Notes under the pieces: model-generated
The model's input: the letters and a program-made list of their open reading frames with translations, nothing else
The model's database searches: none
What the model was told of the DNA's origin: nothing
Shown: in pieces, positions 24,040 to 34,639 of the stretch
How positions within the stretch are numbered: position 1 is the stretch's first letter
Layout of the letters: each line of letters starts with the position of its first letter
Assembly (NCBI GenBank): GCA_019722365.1
Contig: JADFUC010000388.1
Span: forward strand, 744,001 to 808,000
Source of the DNA: Lithospermum erythrorhizon
Lineage: Eukaryota > Streptophyta > Magnoliopsida > Boraginales > Boraginaceae
Reading direction: 5' to 3'
Length of the DNA: 64,000 nucleotides
Program-made: the position numbers and the translations under genes

Positions 24040-24363
24040 ATGAACTACAATATGGAAAGTCCAAAGCTTGAGCTGAAACTGAATTTATCACCGTCATCAT
24101 CACCACCAAGAACATCAGTTTCTTCCATGGAATTATCTCCTCAAAGCTCATGTGTTTCAAAGGAGCCATGCCCTGAAGATGACAACAATATGGAACAATA
24201 TCCAAGTAGCCCTGAGACAACTTCAATGATGCTTGTTGGGTGTCCTCGTTGCCTAATGTATGTTATGTTGTCAGATGAGGATCCTAAATGTCCCAAATGT
24301 AAGAGCACTGTTTTGTTGGATTTCTTCCAGGAGGAGAGAACCACCAGAAAATCAGTCAAGTGA
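24040..24363 (+). CDS. GIR1/GIR2-like EAR-motif transcriptional repressor
   Basis: A 107-residue protein of the GL2-INTERACTING REPRESSOR family. LELKLNL at residues 10-16 is an LxLxL-type EAR motif, which recruits TOPLESS-type co-repressors. A Ser/Pro-rich middle follows. Residues 65-95 form the family signature VGCPRCLMYVMLSDEDPKCP and beyond, with four cysteines (68, 71, 84, 87) as a CxxC...CxxC zinc ribbon, ending KSTVLLDF. Arabidopsis GIR1 and GIR2 bind the homeodomain protein GL2 and repress root-hair genes; whether this copy does so is inference. The coding region is a single exon behind a leader intron. ATG at 24040 is the first ATG of the exon; a second in-frame ATG follows at residue 5. 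Frame, length and both motifs are intact. Confidence 0.92.
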   Translation: MNYNMESPKLELKLNLSPSSSPPRTSVSSMELSPQSSCVSKEPCPEDDNNMEQYPSSPETTSMMLVGCPRCLMYVMLSDEDPKCPKCKSTVLLDFFQEERTTRKSVK

Positions 24364-25700
24364 TGGACAAAGTGCTTGTTGTTGATTTATTGTGGGTGAA
24401 AAAAGGAGTGAGTGAGAGGGGAGGAGGAGGGGGGGATGAAATAGTTTTCATATGGTTTGCAAGAAATTAGTGAGCTTTATCATAGTTTTGTTTATTGACA
24501 AATACTAGATCCATTTTCATTTTTTTTTATCAACTTGTGGTGAGATGTTCTATTTGGTTTGCAAACAGGACACTAGGGGGAAAGATTTTCTAGTCACTAT
24601 AGGGTACAATTTTAAATATTGTTGTGTATTTTTGTCCTGGAGTAATCAAATCTCATGCTTTTGAATTCAATATCAATTGTTATTCAATTAATTAGTTGTT
24701 GCTTCTCCCTCTATCATGCATCAAATGGTAAATATAAAAAGGTTTAAATCCTTAATTTAAGAGTCATACACTATCTATATCTTTGAACTATATAAGTAAA
24801 AGGTAAATTGCAGGATGTGATTCAACTCACTAATATACTGATAATTTTCCATAAACCAACTCACTCGAATTTACAATGAGCCTAATAATGATTTCAAACC
24901 TCTAAGGTTGTAAATATTCTAATCTACCATTTCATTGCTAAAACAATCCATTGAGTTTGTTTAGTGTCAAAATACGTGCCTTTGTGCTTCTAATCTATGT
25001 TGTTTTTAAAAAATCAACGAAAAACAACAAAACCAATACAATAGTAAATGTCTAACAACTACAACAAGACATTATTTATAATTAAGAAAAAAGTTTTAGA
25101 AAGAAATTGAATAATTAACTTTTGTCGGAAAGTATCAAGAATATATTAACTTTAATTAACAAATAATAATACTCCTTACAAGATAATCTGATGTTGATCC
25201 CGATTACAATAATCCATTGGACTCTGTTAGGATTGCAGATACACCACCTCTGATATGTTCTGCATCGGAATGATGGATACTTCGCACTATAGTTCAGACC
25301 AAGTTTTCCTCAAATTAGCAATATAAATATGATTATGTGACGAGTTTCCATTATAAAGTTCCTTGCTGATGATCCTTAACACTAGTATTTCTAAGATGAT
25401 TTCTATGTATTAGACTACTAAACTTCGTGTTCTAAAATAAACTTGTTAGCTTTATTCAGAGTCCACTTCTGCTGAAAGGATATTGATTCTTCAATGTGAC
25501 AATCAACCTTGTTTTTTTTTTTACTAACGATATAAATTACAATTAAATGGATTAACGAATAGTGATTTAAACTAACAAATGGGAGATTCTGTATTTGAAA
25601 ATCACGGAATGAATCTTGAAAAATTTATAGCAATCATTTTGAGGCACTCTTGAATAGAGGCTGGAAGTAATGTTTTTGTTCTTCCAATCTTATATATTAT
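24364..25700. other. 3'UTR and intergenic
   Basis: 24364-24700 probably holds the 3'UTR of the GIR-like gene (G-rich then T-rich). The remainder is AT-rich, and no gene or element termini were recognised. Confidence 0.5.
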
Positions 25701-25718
25701 GTTCAATTTCGAATGAAA

Positions 25719-25821
25719 TTAAATTTCTAATTACAAACAAACACTTCATCTAAAAAATCAAATAAATTTTTATCATTAGCTAAAGAATTAAATTTCTAAT
25801 TACAAACAAACACTTCATCTA
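25719..25821. repeat. Direct duplication in the 3' flank of the CAF1 pseudogene
   Basis: The word beginning 'ttaaatttctaattacaaac' and running on to 'aaacacttcatctaa' occurs twice, at about 25719-25754 and 25786-25821. The same sequence, inverted, occurs once after the stop codon of the intact CAF1 gene (around 51535-51575). The pseudogene flank was therefore duplicated locally after the copies separated. Confidence 0.8.
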
Positions 25822-25825
25822 ATCA

Positions 25826-27146
25826 TATCCCTAAACTAAGAGACCTCTAATCCATACAAGACACCAGCATGTTTAGCAGCTCCACCCTTAATGAAATACA
25901 AGTCCGTAATCTTCTGAAAAGCATGCCACGTCAGGAAGCTATCGGAGCCAGCCTGGTGGCTCTTCCCCACCTCCCGCCACACTGCCACCCTCTTGAGCCC
26001 TCCGTACAACCCACCCTCAACAGATGGCAGATCATACACATTGTCCCCGAAGAACCACCGTGTCACCATAAAATCCCGCATGTTGCTTAGCAAAGGGCAG
26101 CTCGTGAGGAAATTTGATAAGTAGGCGAAATCATACGAGCTGTGAAACAACGAATGTCAGCATGAAATAAGCAAACTCTCGAGATAGCCCACAGGATGGC
26201 CGTGGATGGGATTAGAGTTTATTATGAAATGGCGTGTCGGTTTTTGCCTACGTTGGATCTTATTAGATTTACCGTTCAATCGGTTTTAGTGCGGTGCAAA
26301 TCGGTTTCGGTCGGTGTAAATGGGATTTCAAGATTATGAATCTAAAATTAACTCGATTCGATAATTGAACATCCCATAGATATGAAAACAATCAATGATG
26401 GGACTATTTGTATACTATTGATAATTTTCTTATAAATAGCTAATTAAAAGATAATTCTTTACTTGTTGAGTGAGATGTGATTTCAAGATTTTTTGATATA
26501 GATCGCTCACATAATCATTGATTTATTGTGTTTTATCATTGTCATTGTTATTGTTTCGATTAAAATGACCGTACTAATATAATTTATTAAATAATTGTGT
26601 AATCACAATGTAAGTGCAATCCATTATTAGAAAATACAAATATATTATGAATAATTAAATATTTTTGAAATATAATAAAAATAAATTAAATATATAAATG
26701 TCGATGCGATTCGGTTATTCTGCGGTCGGTTTGGGGTAAAACATAAGCAGCAAAAGATTCGGTTTTGAAATTATTGGCATAAACCGGTTTGATTTTGAAA
26801 AAATCGAACGAATCGGTTCAAATCGGTGTGCTTCGGGCGGTGCGATTCGATTTTTTTTCAATATGGCCATCCTTACCCATATCTTTGATTTCGGTCAAAG
26901 TCAATGCCTTGTCGAACAAGCAACTCGATCGAATCAGGCGCGTGAGTATCACCCGCTGGATCGAAATCAAAAAAATTAAACTGCCAAATGAACCTCTCAC
27001 AACCTCCAAAATCAGGAAGATTTCCGTTGACATCAGATAAAGTCAACCCAAGTTGAATCAAATTCAATGAGACATCGTTTGCCTTCAATAGCTTATAGTG
27101 ATCAACTAAATAGTGTTCGTATTTGAAAGTTAAGTAGCATAACATG
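25826..27146 (-). pseudogene. CAF1-type deadenylase pseudogene, split by a 0.68-kb insertion
   Basis: Two minus-strand blocks match the intact CAF1 gene at 50709-51530. The upstream block (27146-26876) covers about residues 54-133 (DHYKLLKAN...[13 protein letters not shown]...APDSIELL). The downstream block (26191-25836) covers about residues 138-273 (SSYDFAYL, RWFFGDNVYD, KSHQAGSDS, KHAGVLYGLEVS). The N-terminal third with the first two catalytic acids is missing, about 36 bases are deleted before SSYDFAYL, and several small deletions shift the frame. Homology continues into the 3'UTR, so this was a DNA-level duplication, not merely a coding fragment. It cannot encode an active enzyme. Confidence 0.93.
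26192..26874. mobile_element. Non-autonomous hAT-like insertion inside the CAF1 pseudogene
   Basis: The 0.68-kb segment absent from the intact CAF1 copy starts CAGGATGGCC and ends GGCCATCCTT, a 9/10 terminal inverted repeat with CAGG-type ends as in hAT elements. CCCA occurs on both sides (26188-26191 and 26876-26879), and the intact gene has CCCCA once at this site. The interior near both ends is rich in degenerate 'tcggtt' words, common in such plant elements. The canonical 8-bp duplication is not clean, so the superfamily assignment is tentative. Confidence 0.7.
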
Positions 27147-28592
27147 TAAAAATAGATTGGAGCAGCATTTATTACGATTAATTGCCAATAACACTTGGAT
27201 TGACAGTCTAAGTCTCCACGAAATTAAAGCGAAATAAATAGTGCCAGTAAAAAATCTGAAGATGTTAGCCTTGATTCGGAATGTCGTATAAATGCTACTT
27301 TGGGTTTGGGGATAGCTTGCGGTGAAGGATTTTACTATGATATTGAGATATTACAAATAATGATTTATCTAGGCTGCGATTTACATCGCCATGGCTTCGG
27401 TGTTTATAATGAAAAACTATAATACCATGGCCAACAAAGTGTTATTTTTAAACGGTTAGTACATTATTTAGAAGTTTTTAGAGAATTCTTTGCGCATTCA
27501 ATATGATCTCTCAATGCTGATCACTCTTAAAGCATAAAGAGGAGGTGTGCATGTATGATGAATAATTAGCGTGGAGAGTGGCAGCTTATGGAATATAGCA
27601 ATCTTTCAAATATGGAAGATCTTAATCAGTGCACCGTCATAAAAGCTGTCGATAACCAGCCGAGCTCTGGCTTTTATGTTTGGGATCTACGCTCTAGTGA
27701 ATTCATGCCATAATATAGGACAATGTCTTTGAAACTTGTCAAAATTGTAACAGATTACATAAAATATGTCATGGGATTACGACGATGCCATGACTGTCAC
27801 TTCATGTTTAGCCAGTTGGTGTAATAACAAATCCTTTATTCGGTTTTAATCTAACAAAATAGTTAGTTAACACCAAAACACCAACGATTCTTGAATTTAT
27901 TTGACTTAGAAATCAGTGGAATTCTTGAAAATTACCACAGGAAATTTAGTATCCATGGAGATATAGGGGAAATCATGAATTAAGATCGCTATTAATTCGA
28001 ACTCAAATATCAAATTCCCATACCAAACTTCTCGAATCTTTATCGGCTTCGATTGTGCCATAGAACATAAAGAATTACTGTAATAAAAAGATGCAACAAA
28101 ATAATACTCCGTAATAAAGATTTAGAGAAATTGAGAGAAGCTAATGTTACAGCATACACAAAAATTTAAGTTTTGTTTGAGAATATTGACGGGAGGGCTG
28201 TGTATAGGATAGTTGTTATTGAGTCGGGCGGAGTCCGCCCTCGAGAATTTCAAATTTTAAAAGAATAGAGTCCACAAAAAATAATATAAATGAATAATAA
28301 TTGTCAACAAATAAATTGAACGTTGATATTAACTAGGTGTTATAATAAAAAGGTCGTAGGAACAGCATCTTGGTCGCCAGCTTGATAAATTCAAAATTTC
28401 AAAAAATTATAACAAAATCTAGTCTTTAATATATAATAATCATTATATAATAGAGCATCGAGCAGAGGCTTACAGAATAACGAGCCTAAAAGCTAGCTAA
28501 AATGGCGAACTTTGAGCCCGCAAACTCCGAGCCGAGCGAGCCACTCGATTGAGTTCGAGGCTCGTTACTGACTATATTGACATACAAATAAC
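27147..28592. other. Intergenic
   Basis: No gene is recognised. 28450-28570 is unusual in repeating 'gagc' words (cgagcctaaaagctagc, gagccgagcgagccactcg), like interiors of some plant DNA-transposon derivatives. An upstream flank of the CAF1 pseudogene may extend a short way from the left end but is not recognisable. Confidence 0.45.
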
Positions 28593-29099
28593 TAACTAGG
28601 AGAGAAATTTGGCAAGAAAATACCATATATTTCTTTTATCTGTGTAAAATCTTTTTGATAAAAAATAGCACACTTGTGTGTGAAATGACTTCGTTACCCT
28701 AAGACTCATATCTACTCAAAATCTGTCCTTACTCTTCGTCTTTTATTTTCTCACTTTTTACTTATATCTCTAGTTGGTTTCTCCAATCTTCTCCCCTCTC
28801 TTTAAATTTTACACTTTACAATCTAGGTATTTTTAACACTAAATTTGTGATATAGTCCACTTAATTTCTATAAAAGGGTGAAGAGAAGAGTTTAACATTC
28901 ATGAATTTTTGTCTAATTTTGAATTTATTTGTAAGTTACTAGTTGACTTATTTTTAATAGATTGAACTTTTATGGATAAATATGTGTTGCCTGTTTGTTT
29001 TTTGTAGTTTCTCTAATAGTTATCATGAGTTATAAGTTTGATGTTATTTTACAATAAAATGTTGAATATTGTTAATTTTAACTAAATAATCGGACCAAA

Positions 29100-30300
29100 T
29101 ATTGTAGTATTACGAATTTTGTTTCAAATACTATTGTTTTTGGGACTTTTTGTTGTTTTTTCTTAAGAAATTTGATTATTAGATCTGATTTTCCTATGGG
29201 TACTTCAAGAACATTGTAGTCTCTTATATAATAAATTATAATGCATTATAATAAATTATAACATGTTTTAATATATTATGATATATAATGCATTATAATT
29301 CATTTTATCGTATCATAATCTATGAAAAAACTTTTAAAATGTGAGGACACATTGTTGTAGTTTACATTTACCTCAAGAACATTGTTGTATATATGTATAA
29401 TCATTTATTTTCATGTGTAGGTTTGTTTAGCAATACAACTTGCCGAATGAATAGTAGTGTAGATATTCAAAGTGTGCCAAACTTACAATCATGGAACGCG
29501 TGATTGAAGGTCAAATCATTTAGAGAAGAAAAAATAAATATTTCAAAGTTATTAACATTTGAAATTTTGGGGAATTTAATTCTTGTTTTGTATTTTTAAT
29601 TTAGTAGAAACAATATGTACTCTCCATATATGCAAAAATAAATAATGTAATGAATTTAAATGACCGATATCGTCTTATGTTATCTTGTATAAACAATAAG
29701 TTGTGCCATTTTTTTATTCTTGTATTACTTAGTCTTCCAAATATTTATCATTTCTTATTGTAACAATAATTGGAGTTATGTAGATGCCTGAGAGATTGTA
29801 GCTACATGATTGAAGTAAATTGTCAATTTGTAGTTTAATTAAATTTAAAAAAAAATTAAATCCCCCACCCAAAGATTTTCGCACCCCTCCCTCAAATCAA
29901 AGCAACCAAAAAATTAAAACCCAATTTATTACACTTTTTGATAAAAACCAAAAACCCACCCCATTTTTCTTCCCATACCAATCGGTTCTGAAACTAGCTT
30001 CAACCCCCCCAATCCCTAATCGTTGATTTGAACGAATATCATTGAATTGAATGCTTTATTACAATTTATTCCTTCCAACCTACAAACAATTCACAAAAGC
30101 TCACAAAATTTGAAAGAAATAACAAAAATAAAATTGAGAGGGATGATGCAGAGAACTTTGAGAATCGCCAAATTAAATTTGCAAACAAAAGAAGTTGAAA
30201 ATATTGAATAACAAATGGAAAGCAACCAATAAGAAGGTTTTTGAACTTTATTAACCTCGTTTCTTTCGGCATAATAAAAATTCACTATTTTCGTCTTATG
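29100..30300. other. Left arm of the putative Mutator-like element
   Basis: Very AT-rich sequence with an 'ataataaattataatgcatt' cluster at 29225-29300, echoed by a similar cluster at 48030-48180 in the right arm. 29850-30020 is C-rich on the plus strand ('aaatcccccacccaaag', 'caaccccccc') and resembles a leader. No gene is recognised. Confidence 0.4.
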
Positions 30301-30308
30301 TGTTTTAA

Positions 30309-30898
30309 CCATATATATTTGTTGTGGTATTTATTTATTTAAACCAATTTGATTGATAAACATTGAAAATATTATTAGCGAGGTTTTGTTGGGATATAGA
30401 TATTATGTCTTTGGAATGTTGTTGCTTAAAATATGTCGTTTTGGATTATTATGTATTGAAATTTATTGCCATATGTCGTTTGGATTATGTAATAACATGG
30501 AATATTGTTGGTTGTTTTTGAATTATTATCTTCGTAATATTATGTTGTAGTTTTGTTAGAAATATGATACAATCGCATAGAAGATGGTGAGATTCCAACA
30601 TAGGATCAAGATACACTAAATGAACTAATGGTGGGATTTCAGTTTGATGTGTTTGGACTATTATGTTGTTGTTTTGTTAGAAATAGGATACAATCGCATA
30701 GAAAATGGTGGAATTTCCATATAGGACCAGGATACACTAAATGAACTAATGATGGGATTTCAATTTGAATATTAGGGAGGGTACTTGTGTTGAAATTGAT
30801 CTTCATTTATTAGCATTTGAATTTTCGTGTTATCGTGTTCATGACCATATCTTTGTTGTGGTATTTACATTGGGAATCAAGTATATGAATTTCATTTG
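30309..30898 (+). repeat. 533-bp tandem repeat, unit 1 and start of unit 2
   Basis: The sequence at 30309 ('accatatatatttgttgtgg') recurs at 30842 ('accatatctttgttgtggt'), giving a period near 533. Unit 2 is cut at about 30898 by copia copy 2 and resumes at 46001. Inside unit 1 there is a nested duplication of period about 121 ('gatacaatcgcatagaa' at 30568 and 30689). A short decayed coding-like stretch, NIREGTCVEIDLHL, is readable at 30766-30807. Confidence 0.75.
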
Positions 30899-31812
30899 TG
30901 ATAAACACCAAATTCTCATACATCACGGATCCCTCAAAATGATATAATTAATCTAAAACACATAATTAACAATTATGAATAGCAGTACACCACACGATTG
31001 ATGATGCAGTGGGAGATCTATCGACATTCTTTCTGAAATCTTTGAATTCCAAATTTGAGCACTTCAAATGTAGTGCCTCTGGTTAGTTGCGCGAGGAGAG
31101 GTTGAATTGTTGTGTTTGCTAGAACATGGGTTGATTGGATGAAAAATCAATAGAAGAATTTCAATTAACTACTTAGATATTTGACCATATATGGAGGAGG
31201 AGGCTAGGTTGTTTTCATTTCTTGAAAAAAAAACATTATGATGAAAAACTAATAAAGTTTGCTTATATATATCAAACCCAAAGCGAATAGCAATGAGCGA
31301 CCCGTTAAGTTTAATTAAACCGTTAAAAGTAAAATCAAACACTAACAGTTGTTAATAGTAACTAACAAGTTACTAGAAGCTCCCGACTAACTATTGAATT
31401 AATTGATTGACTAATTGACAATTTATGCATCCAATTTATATTTTACATTATCAATGTAAAAATCTCAATTGAGTATATTCGTTGATTACAATCAACTCTC
31501 TCCAATTTAACCAAATGTAGTTTAATTTTATACATGAAATATAATCCAACTCACTTTATGTATTGTGACGCCCACAGGCTTAGATAATAGTAAAGTTGCG
31601 TAATAATAGTGACCAATTACTATTATTATAACGATTAGTAAGATCTAGCATTCGCTCATAATCGCTTAAATTATCATGAGAACGAACTAGTAATATACAG
31701 TACTAAAGTGAACCTTAAGTTCGATAATCACATTTAACCAGTATAAATGAATTGATACATGATTATCATGACGGCGTAATAAAAGGGAATCAATTCTCAT
31801 TGATTTCTGACA
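30899..31812 (-). repeat. Left (3') LTR of copia copy 2
   Basis: It starts with TGATAAACACC, which is internal in other copies (the TGTTAGAATC start is missing), and ends TTTCTGACA at 31812 before the polypurine tract. It contains the 'ttttacattatcaatgtaaaa' hairpin at about 31441-31461. Confidence 0.8.
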
Positions 31813-32597
31813 CTCCCACTTGCCCTTGGGCCGATTACCTTCTGATTCATTTATGTGTGATCTCTGGTAACCATAAGTGTGTCATGAAACACCCGACTTT
31901 CTTTACTGGTATGGTGAATAAGCATTTATGGCGTCCGTAAACCAATCGTCTCTGGGTGTGTGAGAAATTTTTGAGATCTTCGCAGCATATCAGGCAGGAT
32001 CCCTCCCAATATATATCAGCATCTATCGCTATACTCCTTGTGTGACACAACATATGTCGTTATAATCCGACTTAAAATGAGGCGTTTGGTGTAGTCAAAG
32101 TACAAAGTTTATATAACACAGATAGTTATTATAGGCAGATACAGAATTGTCGAGCCTAAATTCTAAACAAATATCGCCATGAGATATACATATCTTCATG
32201 AATTCGTTTCGGTCTAAATACCCGACTCCACAGGTCATGACCTTCGGCGACCCCGCGGTATTGTGATGATGATCACCGTAGGCTAACGTGATCAATCTTG
32301 ATAACTAATCAAAACACCATGTTGGTCATTTGATGCTTGTCATACTAGCCGCTCAGCATCCGACGAGGCCTTTGGCTATCCTATGTTTCTAAGGCTTGAA
32401 GGGTGTAATCAGCAACTCGTGACGCGCCTGCAGAAGCATAGACAAACCTAGGATTTAACTTTTCACTCGTCAGGGATATAATACATGTATATTATATATT
32501 TCATGTAGAAATAAATAATGGGTAACTATATGAATGAATCACATTCGTATGGTTTGAATTAACAATGGATTAAAACACAAATGAACTTTTATTTTAA

Positions 32598-32825
32598 TCA
32601 ATTACTTAAGCTTATTCGAGAGAAAGTGAATGAACTAGCTCTTGAACTTTGCCATGTTCGGTTCATAGATCGCTTCGTGAAACCAAACTTGGTTGAATGT
32701 CGCGAGAGGGAAGGATGCCAGCTACGAGATGCGTGCTTAAATCCACATACTGTGGATCCTTTAAGCTTTGCATGACTTCTTAGATCATTTCGCGATAGCA
32801 AAGCAAGAGGATATTGATTCGTCAC
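32598..32825 (-). pseudogene. copia reverse transcriptase fragment, copy 2
   Basis: A 75-codon minus-strand frame includes TVCGFKHASRSWHPSLSRHS and TKFGFTKRS, matching the conserved 'IYGLKQASRSWN...FGF' part of copia reverse transcriptase. It lies only about 0.8 kb from the 3' LTR, so the YVDD and RNase H parts are deleted. Confidence 0.7.
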
Positions 32826-34639
32826 ATCGCGCCAATACTACTTCTGGCCGATGCGCTGAACGATGCCGACCAAGGAATCATTGATGACTAAGATTATCAT
32901 ACGTAATCATGCCGACTATGATCAAAATGGGCTTGACCTCTTCTCGGGTTTCTATCTTGTAGGTTTACAACACAACTCAGTGTGTTAAACTGTCTGTCTT
33001 ATTAAATCGCATTCTTTTAACATGACATTACCAGTAATATGGCTTGATTAGTGGTCGAAGTTGTATCTTGAGAGTTCAAGTTTAGATACAGTTTACCATC
33101 GACATGCTAGACTTGGTCCTAATATTGAAATTCTTGGCTAATAGCTTTCATGGTAGATGTCCATAATGCTACTAATAGCCTTTAGTTACAGTGGAGATCG
33201 TCAGGCGGTCATTCCGTGGCTTATAGTTACCTCATTCACCCAAAGTTACTACGGCGTATTCGAATCCAGCGTGAATACCCAGCTAAACTTCCTGATTCAA
33301 TCACAGGGAATCATGCTCGATCATGGTGCGGTACTGCGCATGACCTTGGCCTTGTGACATCTCTGATGAATCGTATTACTATGTAATAGGCTTGACCCCA
33401 TTCTAAATGTGAAATTATCCTTTGAATTGAACCTCAAAGCTAGAATTTGCTTGTCAATAAAATGCATCTATTTATAGAATTTAATCTGATAGATTTCAAT
33501 CACCGAGCTTCATGACATCATAAACTTAACAAGCAAATGCTCATCTGGCTTCAGCGTATATATATCTTGATCATAACATGTGTCGTATATGTATTGGAGC
33601 TCACAATGTACTAAATCCCCAATCCTCTCTTATACCTTATGGGTTGGCAGGAAGACTCTTCAACATTGGTATATAAAACTTCATTTATGCGATTCTGGCT
33701 CCCTTTAACCTTTAAGGAACTTCGAGGTTTTCATCACTCTTGATTAGCATTGATTTTCATCAGTATCGAAAGTAGGAATATAACTCCGTTATACTCGATC
33801 TTGGATTTACAACTTTAGATTCTAGTAGTATAAACTTTCTTTTACATACTCACTTGAGATGTGAGGTATTCAATAACATTGTCAGTATCCGTCGATCATT
33901 GCCAGTTACGTTAACTTTGGATAACTTAGCATACCCGCGTATTTTAACGTGGAATAGCAATAAGAAGTTTGAAAGACATGAGCATAGTCAACCAATGAAT
34001 ATGTTTAATCTTGGTTTCTCAACATAATGTATGATTAACTCATTAAATGTTGATTGCTCATTTAAATGAAATACATTTATTACCGATGATTAATCGGAAA
34101 GTAATATAGAATGAACTCTTTACTCATTGAATCACAAATCCAGGAGATAAAATAGAACATATACTCAGCCCATGTATTTATATCTTATTTAAATTTAAAT
34201 GACCTCAAGTCATTTATTGGAGTATTATTTAATCACGTTGTCATTTGTATGCATTTGGTTTAAATGCATCAGTGGATACTCGCGATATAACCGAAGGGTT
34301 ATCTTGGTTTGGTATCTCCTACGAGGCAGATACATTCAAGTCACGTATTCCACTATTTGTACTTCATAATGAAGACTCATCGTGCAATAAATTTTGCAAC
34401 CTTTATAGTGGATGGAAATAAATACCGGCTTCATACAGTTATGTACAAAATGACTTAATATCAACTTTGGATGCAAAGGTTAAATTGTAATGCGGTGACA
34501 TAATACCCAACTTATCTAACCACAAGGCGTTTCAAAGTTTGTTTATCAAACTACGACTCGCAGGTTGTCTCATGATTAATATGAATAAATTAATTTAAAA
34601 GGTAGGTGTAGCGACCTTAATAATAATAGTATTTCATTC

